Source: Allobrachymonas chironomi DSM 19884
Lineage (GTDB): Bacteria > Pseudomonadota > Gammaproteobacteria > Burkholderiales > Burkholderiaceae_C
Assembly (NCBI RefSeq): GCF_000374625.1
Contig: NZ_KB894767.1
Span: forward strand, 1 to 64,000
Direction: 5' to 3'
DNA length: 64,000 bases
A model generated the notes under the pieces. It made no database searches, was not told where the DNA came from, and worked only from the letters and a program-made list of their open reading frames with translations. The position numbers and the translations under genes are program-made. Shown here piece by piece: positions 60,119 through 64,000 of this stretch. Each line of letters begins with the position of its first letter. Positions within the stretch are counted from its first letter, which is position 1.

Positions 60119-60152
60119 AAAAACCGCCTTGGTTCATTCAAGGCGGTTTTTT
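60119..60152 (+). terminator. Terminator of the alanine-rich lipoprotein gene
   Basis: AAACCGCCTTG (60121-60131) pairs with CAAGGCGGTTT (60139-60149), then TTT. A second stem CATGGCAG/CTGCCATG (60090-60111) precedes it, and the pair may protect the transcript. Confidence 0.9.
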
Positions 60153-60178
60153 CATGCCTGTGGCCAGGCGAAACCGCA

Positions 60179-61018
60179 TCAGACAGCGGCGGCGGCAGGC
60201 GACAGGCGTTGCCAGTCAGGCGATCCCGCCTGCCAGCGCAGCACTTGGGCGCGCTGCGGGCCATGGCCGGGTTCCAGTTCCCAGTCGCTCAGCACGATGC
60301 GCCGTAGCGCACAGCGGTCTTGCGGCTGCTGCAAGGCATGTTCGCCGGGGCGGTGCGTATGGCCGTGGATCAGTGTCGTGGCATCGTGTGCCAGCAGCCA
60401 GGCACGCGCCAGTTCCGCATCCACATCGGCATAGCCTTCCACGCCCAGCGCATTCTTGCGCGCATCGCTCTGGGCGCGCATCTGCTGCGTCATGGCGACC
60501 CGCGCCGCCAGCGGCTGTTGCAGGAATTGCTGCTGCACTGCGGGGTTACGCACTGTCTGGCGGAACTGCATGTAGGCCACATCATCGATGCACAGCGCAT
60601 CGCCGTGGCTGAGCAGCACGCGCTCGCCATCGGGCAGTTGCAGCACGCTGGGATCGGGCAACATGCGTGCCCGGGCACGTTCGCAAAAGGCCTGGGCCAG
60701 CAGAAAATCGCGGTTGCCGTGCATCAGCAGCACCTGGCAGCCCCGTGCGGCCAGCGCCGCCAGCTCGTCGGCGACCTGCTGCTCGAAGGCGTGGCCGGCA
60801 TCGTCCAGTACATCATCGCCCACCCAGACCTCGAAGATGTCGCCGAGCAGGAACAGCGCTTGCGCCGGCGTCTGGCGCAGGTAGTGGCGCAGCGTCTGCC
60901 AGGTGGCACCGTCCTGTTGCAGGTGCAGGTCGGAAATGCAGTCAATGGTGTGCCAGCCGGCTTCGGCCAGCAACAGCTCGGCGGCGGGGATCGGGTGCGT
61001 GGGGGCGGACGTGCTCAT
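60179..61018 (-). CDS. lpxH: UDP-2,3-diacylglucosamine diphosphatase
   Basis: The 279-residue calcineurin-like phosphatase hydrolyses UDP-2,3-diacyl-GlcN to lipid X in lipid A synthesis. Its metal-binding motifs are CISDLHLQQDG, LGDIFEVWVGDD, MHGNRDFLL, LSHGDAL and LIHGHTHRP. It has an N-terminal extension of about 30 residues relative to E. coli LpxH. ATG 61018 (MSTSAPTHPIP) is preferred to an ATG 33 bases upstream. It is downstream of ppiB on the same strand, 75 bases apart. Confidence 0.94.
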   Translation of the reverse strand: MSTSAPTHPIPAAELLLAEAGWHTIDCISDLHLQQDGATWQTLRHYLRQTPAQALFLLGDIFEVWVGDDVLDDAGHAFEQQVADELAALAARGCQVLLMHGNRDFLLAQAFCERARARMLPDPSVLQLPDGERVLLSHGDALCIDDVAYMQFRQTVRNPAVQQQFLQQPLAARVAMTQQMRAQSDARKNALGVEGYADVDAELARAWLLAHDATTLIHGHTHRPGEHALQQPQDRCALRRIVLSDWELEPGHGPQRAQVLRWQAGSPDWQRLSPAAAAV

Positions 61019-61093
61019 GTGCTTGCAGGAGTCGGATAAGAAAAAGGCCACGTCAGCGGGGGCTGCGTGGCCAGTGCGGTGCCGGTGATCCGA

Positions 61094-61600
61094 TCAGAGC
61101 ACGGTGGCCTTCTCGACCAGCACGTCGTCCTTCGGCACGTCATCGTGGTAGCCGCGACGGCCGGTGACGACCTTGGCGATCTGGTCAACCAGTTCGGAGC
61201 CCTTGACGACCTTGCCGAACACGGCGTAGCCCCAGCCCTGGGCGGTGGGCGACTTGAAGTTCAGGAAATCGTTGTTGGCAACGTTGATGAAGAACTGGGC
61301 GCTGGCGGAGTGCGGCGCAGAGGTACGGGCCATGGCGATGGTGTACTTGTCGTTCTTCAGGCCGTTGTCGGCCTCGTTCTTGATTTCGGCAGCGGTGGGC
61401 TTCTGGTCCATGCCGGGCACGAAGCCGCCGCCCTGGATCATGAAGCCGGGAATCACGCGGTGGAAGATGGTGCCGTCATAGTGGCCCTTGTTCACGTACT
61501 CCAGGAAGTTGGCCACGGTCACGGGTGCCTTTTCGGCATCCAGCTCGAGGGTGATGGTGCCGAGGCCGGCGATCTGCAGTTCGACTTGGGGGTTGGACAT
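61094..61600 (-). CDS. ppiB: Cytoplasmic peptidyl-prolyl cis-trans isomerase (cyclophilin)
   Basis: The 168-residue cyclophilin has no signal peptide. The core active-site motif is [15 protein letters not shown], with arginine and phenylalanine in place, plus [22 protein letters not shown] and [11 protein letters not shown]. It matches PpiB. The insert around [22 protein letters not shown] is typical of the PpiB loop. It is cotranscribed with ppiA (48 bases apart) and lpxH. Confidence 0.96.
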   Translation of the reverse strand: MSNPQVELQIAGLGTITLELDAEKAPVTVANFLEYVNKGHYDGTIFHRVIPGFMIQGGGFVPGMDQKPTAAEIKNEADNGLKNDKYTIAMARTSAPHSASAQFFINVANNDFLNFKSPTAQGWGYAVFGKVVKGSELVDQIAKVVTGRRGYHDDVPKDDVLVEKATVL

Positions 61601-61648
61601 GGGTTGCCTTTGTGTCTGAAAAAATGGCTGCCGGGGGCAGGCGAACGC

Positions 61649-62335
61649 CTATTTTATCTGGCTCGCCGATTCGATCAGCACGGTGCGGCGCGGAACATCA
61701 CTGGCAAAAGGGCCAAGCGGCCCGGTCTGCACCTGGCGGATGCGCATGACCGTGTCCATGCCGCTGACGACCTTGCCAAAGACGGTGTAGCCATACAGCT
61801 GCGGTGCACGTGCCAGGCTGCTGCGTGGCACGTTGGTGTAGGTGCGGCCCTGGTAGACGAAGCGCGGTACCGGATCGGCATCGGGAATCGGCACCGGATC
61901 CAGAAAACCGTTGTCCTTCACGTTGATGAAGAACTGGGCGGCTGCCGAATCGGGATCATTGGTGCGTGCCATGGCGATGCTGCCGCTGACGTTGCGCAGC
62001 CCGGCCTGGTAGGCCTGGCGGCCTTCGTGCGGTACGGTCTGGCGGGCCGGCCGCTCGATCAGTTTGGCATCGTAACCGCCGCCCTGGATCATGAAGTCGG
62101 GGATCACCCGATGGAAGATGGTGCCATCGTAATGGCCGGACTTGACGTAGTGCAGGAAGTTGGCCACGGTCTTCGGGGCCTTGTCCGGATACAGTTCGAC
62201 CACGAAGTTGCCCATGCTGGTCACGAACTGGACCTGCGGAGCCGGTTTGGCGGCCAGCGCCGGCACACCCAGCGCCAGCAGCAGCGGGGCTGCCAGCAGG
62301 CTGCGGCGGCGCAGAAAGGAGGTGAATGGTGTCAT
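61649..62335 (-). CDS. ppiA: Periplasmic peptidyl-prolyl cis-trans isomerase (cyclophilin)
   Basis: The 228-residue cyclophilin has a twin-arginine-free Sec signal (MTPFTSFLRRRSLLAAPLLLALGVPALA|A). The catalytic segment FHRVIPDFMIQGGGY is intact, as are SIAMARTNDPDSAAAQFFINV and YGYTVFGKVVSG. It has an extra loop (PIPDADPVPRFVYQGRTYTNVPRSS). It should act on exported proteins. It diverges from cysS, 248 bases between starts. Confidence 0.93.
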   Translation of the reverse strand: MTPFTSFLRRRSLLAAPLLLALGVPALAAKPAPQVQFVTSMGNFVVELYPDKAPKTVANFLHYVKSGHYDGTIFHRVIPDFMIQGGGYDAKLIERPARQTVPHEGRQAYQAGLRNVSGSIAMARTNDPDSAAAQFFINVKDNGFLDPVPIPDADPVPRFVYQGRTYTNVPRSSLARAPQLYGYTVFGKVVSGMDTVMRIRQVQTGPLGPFASDVPRRTVLIESASQIK

Positions 62336-62494
62336 GTCGGATTCCTCCAGGGTGAAGTCGATACGTCAGGGCAGGCGCATTATGGCAGCATCTGGCGCGC
62401 AACATGTCACATGGCGTGTCCGGCTGTTGCCGCACGTTGGCCCGGGTTTGGGGTACCATAAGGGATTCCGGAACGCGCCTGCTACGCGCAGACC

Positions 62495-62587
62495 ATGCCA
62501 TTTTCAGCCCGACAGCTGCCTGTCGGGCTTTTTCAGCCGTGGAGCCTGGCCCTTGCGGCCTGCCCCGGTTTTCCCACACGACCATGA
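62495..62587 (+). CDS. Possible leader ORF upstream of and overlapping cysS
   Basis: ATG 62495 opens 30 codons ending TGA at 62585-62587, so its stop overlaps the cysS ATG (ATGA). The cysS leader terminator (62506-62533) lies inside it. It holds one Cys codon (62561) near its end. No Shine-Dalgarno is evident, and expression is unproven. Confidence 0.25.
   Translation: MPFSARQLPVGLFQPWSLALAACPGFPTRP
62506..62533 (+). terminator. Intrinsic terminator in the cysS leader
   Basis: AGCCCGACAG (62506-62515), loop CTGC, CTGTCGGGCT (62520-62529) and TTTT form a plus-strand intrinsic terminator 51 bases before cysS. No plus-strand gene lies upstream for more than 2 kb, so it must act on cysS leader RNA or a small RNA. 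Confidence 0.75.
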
Positions 62588-63963
62588 CGCTCCGTATCTA
62601 CAACACGCTGGCGCGTGACCTGCAAGAATTTGTCCCGCTCGAACCCGGCCATGTGCGCATGTATGTGTGCGGCATGACGGTGTACGACCTGTGCCACCTT
62701 GGCCATGCGCGCGTGATGGTGGCGTTTGACGTGGTGCAGCGCTGGCTGCGTGCCAGCGGTTATCGTGTCACCTATGTGCGCAACATCACCGATATCGACG
62801 ACAAGATCATCCGGCGTGCGCTGGAAAACGGCGAAACCATGCGCGGCCTGACCGACCGCATGATCGCCGCCATGCATGAAGATGCCGATGCGCTCGGCAT
62901 CGAGCGCCCGACCCACGAGCCGCGCGCCACCGACTACGTGCCGCAGATGCTGTCCATCATCGATACGCTGCAGGACAAGGGCCTGGCCTACCAGGCCGGC
63001 AATGGCGACATGCTGTATGCCGTGCGCAAGTTCCCCGGCTACGGCAAGCTGTCTGGCAAGTCGCCCGACGAGCTGCGCGCCGGCGAGCGCGTGGCGGTGC
63101 AGGATGGCAAGCAGGATCCGCTCGATTTCGTGCTCTGGAAATCGGCCAAGGAGGGCGAGCCCGAAGAGGCCAAGTGGAGCAGCCCCTACGGCAGCGGCCG
63201 TCCCGGCTGGCATATCGAATGCTCGGCCATGAGCTGCGCCTTGCTGGGCGAGACCTTCGACATCCACGGTGGTGGCGCCGACCTGCAGTTTCCGCACCAC
63301 GAGAACGAGATCGCCCAGAGCGAAGGGGCGCATGGTGAAGGCTTTGCCCGCCTGTGGATGCACAACGGCTTTGTGCGTGTGGACAACGAAAAAATGTCCA
63401 AGAGCCTGGGTAATTTCTTCACCATCCGCGAGGTGCTGCAGGACTACGACGCCGAAACCGTGCGCTTCTTCATCCTGCGTGCGCACTACCGCAGCCCGCT
63501 CAACTACAGCGATGCCCATCTGGACGATGCGCGCGCCGCGCTCAAGCGCCTGTACACCGCGCTGAGTCTGGTGCCGGCAGAAGCGCCCGCCAGCATCGAC
63601 TGGAGCCAGCCGTTTGCGGCGCGCTTCAAGGCCGCCATGGATGAGGATTTCGGTACGCCCGAGGCGGTGGCCGTGCTGTTCGAACTGGCTTCCGAAGTCA
63701 ACCGCAGCCGCTCCCCCGAGCTGGCCGGCCTGCTGCAGGCGCTGGGCGGTGTCATCGGCCTGTTGCAGGCGGATCCGCAGCAGTTCCTGCAGGCAGGTGT
63801 CAGCCTGGATGCGGCGGCCATCGAGCAGCAGATCGCAGCGCGTGCCGCTGCCAAGGCCGCCAAGGACTGGGCCGAGGCCGATCGCATCCGCAACGCCTTG
63901 CTGGAGCAGGGCGTGGTGCTGAAGGACAGCGCCAGCGGCACGACCTGGGAAATGGCGCAGTAA
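62584..63963 (+). CDS. cysS: Cysteinyl-tRNA synthetase
   Basis: The 459-residue class I synthetase charges tRNA-Cys. The zinc cysteine is in [21 protein letters not shown] (HIGH motif HLGH), other zinc ligands are in WHIECSAM and [12 protein letters not shown], and the KMSKS loop is [11 protein letters not shown]. The anticodon-binding C-terminal helical domain is complete. The ATG at 62584 matches the family start ([11 protein letters not shown]). The next ORF begins at its stop codon (TAATG). Confidence 0.97.
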   Translation: MTLRIYNTLARDLQEFVPLEPGHVRMYVCGMTVYDLCHLGHARVMVAFDVVQRWLRASGYRVTYVRNITDIDDKIIRRALENGETMRGLTDRMIAAMHEDADALGIERPTHEPRATDYVPQMLSIIDTLQDKGLAYQAGNGDMLYAVRKFPGYGKLSGKSPDELRAGERVAVQDGKQDPLDFVLWKSAKEGEPEEAKWSSPYGSGRPGWHIECSAMSCALLGETFDIHGGGADLQFPHHENEIAQSEGAHGEGFARLWMHNGFVRVDNEKMSKSLGNFFTIREVLQDYDAETVRFFILRAHYRSPLNYSDAHLDDARAALKRLYTALSLVPAEAPASIDWSQPFAARFKAAMDEDFGTPEAVAVLFELASEVNRSRSPELAGLLQALGGVIGLLQADPQQFLQAGVSLDAAAIEQQIAARAAAKAAKDWAEADRIRNALLEQGVVLKDSASGTTWEMAQ

Positions 63964-64000
63964 TGTGTGGCAGCAACCAGGCATTGGTCGTGAGCAGCAG
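63963..64000 (+). CDS. Start of a downstream gene, truncated by the window edge
   Basis: An ATG shares one base with the cysS stop codon (TAATG at 63961-63965) and opens [13 protein letters not shown] to the window end. The overlap suggests a coupled gene of the cysS operon. Thirteen codons are too few to identify it; in related genomes a DNA-3-methyladenine glycosylase often follows cysS, but nothing here shows that. Confidence 0.35.
   Translation, partial: MCGSNQALVVSS

Overview
The window is about 62% GC, densely coded and free of mobile elements. It looks like a chromosomal segment of a betaproteobacterium, most likely order Burkholderiales and perhaps Alcaligenaceae-like. The pointers are a close BktB-type thiolase, the dedD-cvpA-purF-metZ order, the radC / fkpB-ispH neighbourhood beside an rRNA operon, and the lpxH-ppiB-ppiA versus cysS divergence. 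Genus cannot be decided from the sequence alone. All assignments were made by reading protein motifs; no database search was run.

Layout. 1-300: tail of an rRNA operon (last bases of 23S, a spacer hairpin, 5S, terminator). 331-6724: radC, fkpB-ispH, serS, tRNA-Ser(CGA), ppk2, bktB. 6799-14462: sbcB, a hydrolase, a YiaD-like lipoprotein, ybaK-plsY, yajQ/murB divergent, a beta-trefoil-like lipoprotein and a DUF937 gene interrupted by one in-frame amber codon. 14565-18676: argG-ppnP-cls on the minus strand, rnk, an ArsC/YffB-like reductase. 18716-26332: folC-dedD-cvpA-purF-metZ-gltX, then tRNA-Ala(GGC), tRNA-Glu(TTC), tRNA-Asp(GTC). 26373-30803: a minus-strand run ogt-EamA-pilV-pilW-pilX-pilE-like-fimT encoding minor type IV pilins. 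30915-37767: algC-waaA, rhodanese and pcm, msrA, pdxH, an anchored OmpA-domain protein with a hexanucleotide repeat, gloA, a BigR/SqrR-like ArsR regulator. 37924-46583: rhlE and ettA diverging from a structured 319-base spacer, two hotdog thioesterases around a perfect palindrome, a PHB-depolymerase-like esterase, cstA-ybdD. 46776-53475: a methyltransferase, a RidA-family protein, comEC, the circularly permuted ATP-grasp / alpha-E pair and a DciA-like gene. 53747-64000: secA, argJ, SlyD-like and RoxA-like genes diverging from a 14-base gap, an alanine-rich lipoprotein, lpxH, ppiB, ppiA, cysS and the first codons of another gene.

Most of this is housekeeping: translation (serS, gltX, cysS, ettA, roxA, tRNAs), arginine synthesis (argG, argJ), envelope (plsY, murB, cls, waaA, lpxH, secA) and purine/folate/methionine metabolism. 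The more unusual signals are regulatory or poorly characterised. They are: a 12-base AT-rich motif (AATAATACTTTT) directly upstream of both radC and the minor pilin genes, with a related AT-rich patch at the start of comEC, which suggests a small DNA-uptake regulon; an intrinsic terminator with an overlapping small ORF in the cysS leader; a small ORF overlapping the secA start; the amber-interrupted DUF937 gene; palindromic operators near the thioesterases, the arsR-type gene and the alanine-rich lipoprotein; and the two-gene ATP-grasp/alpha-E unit of unknown product.
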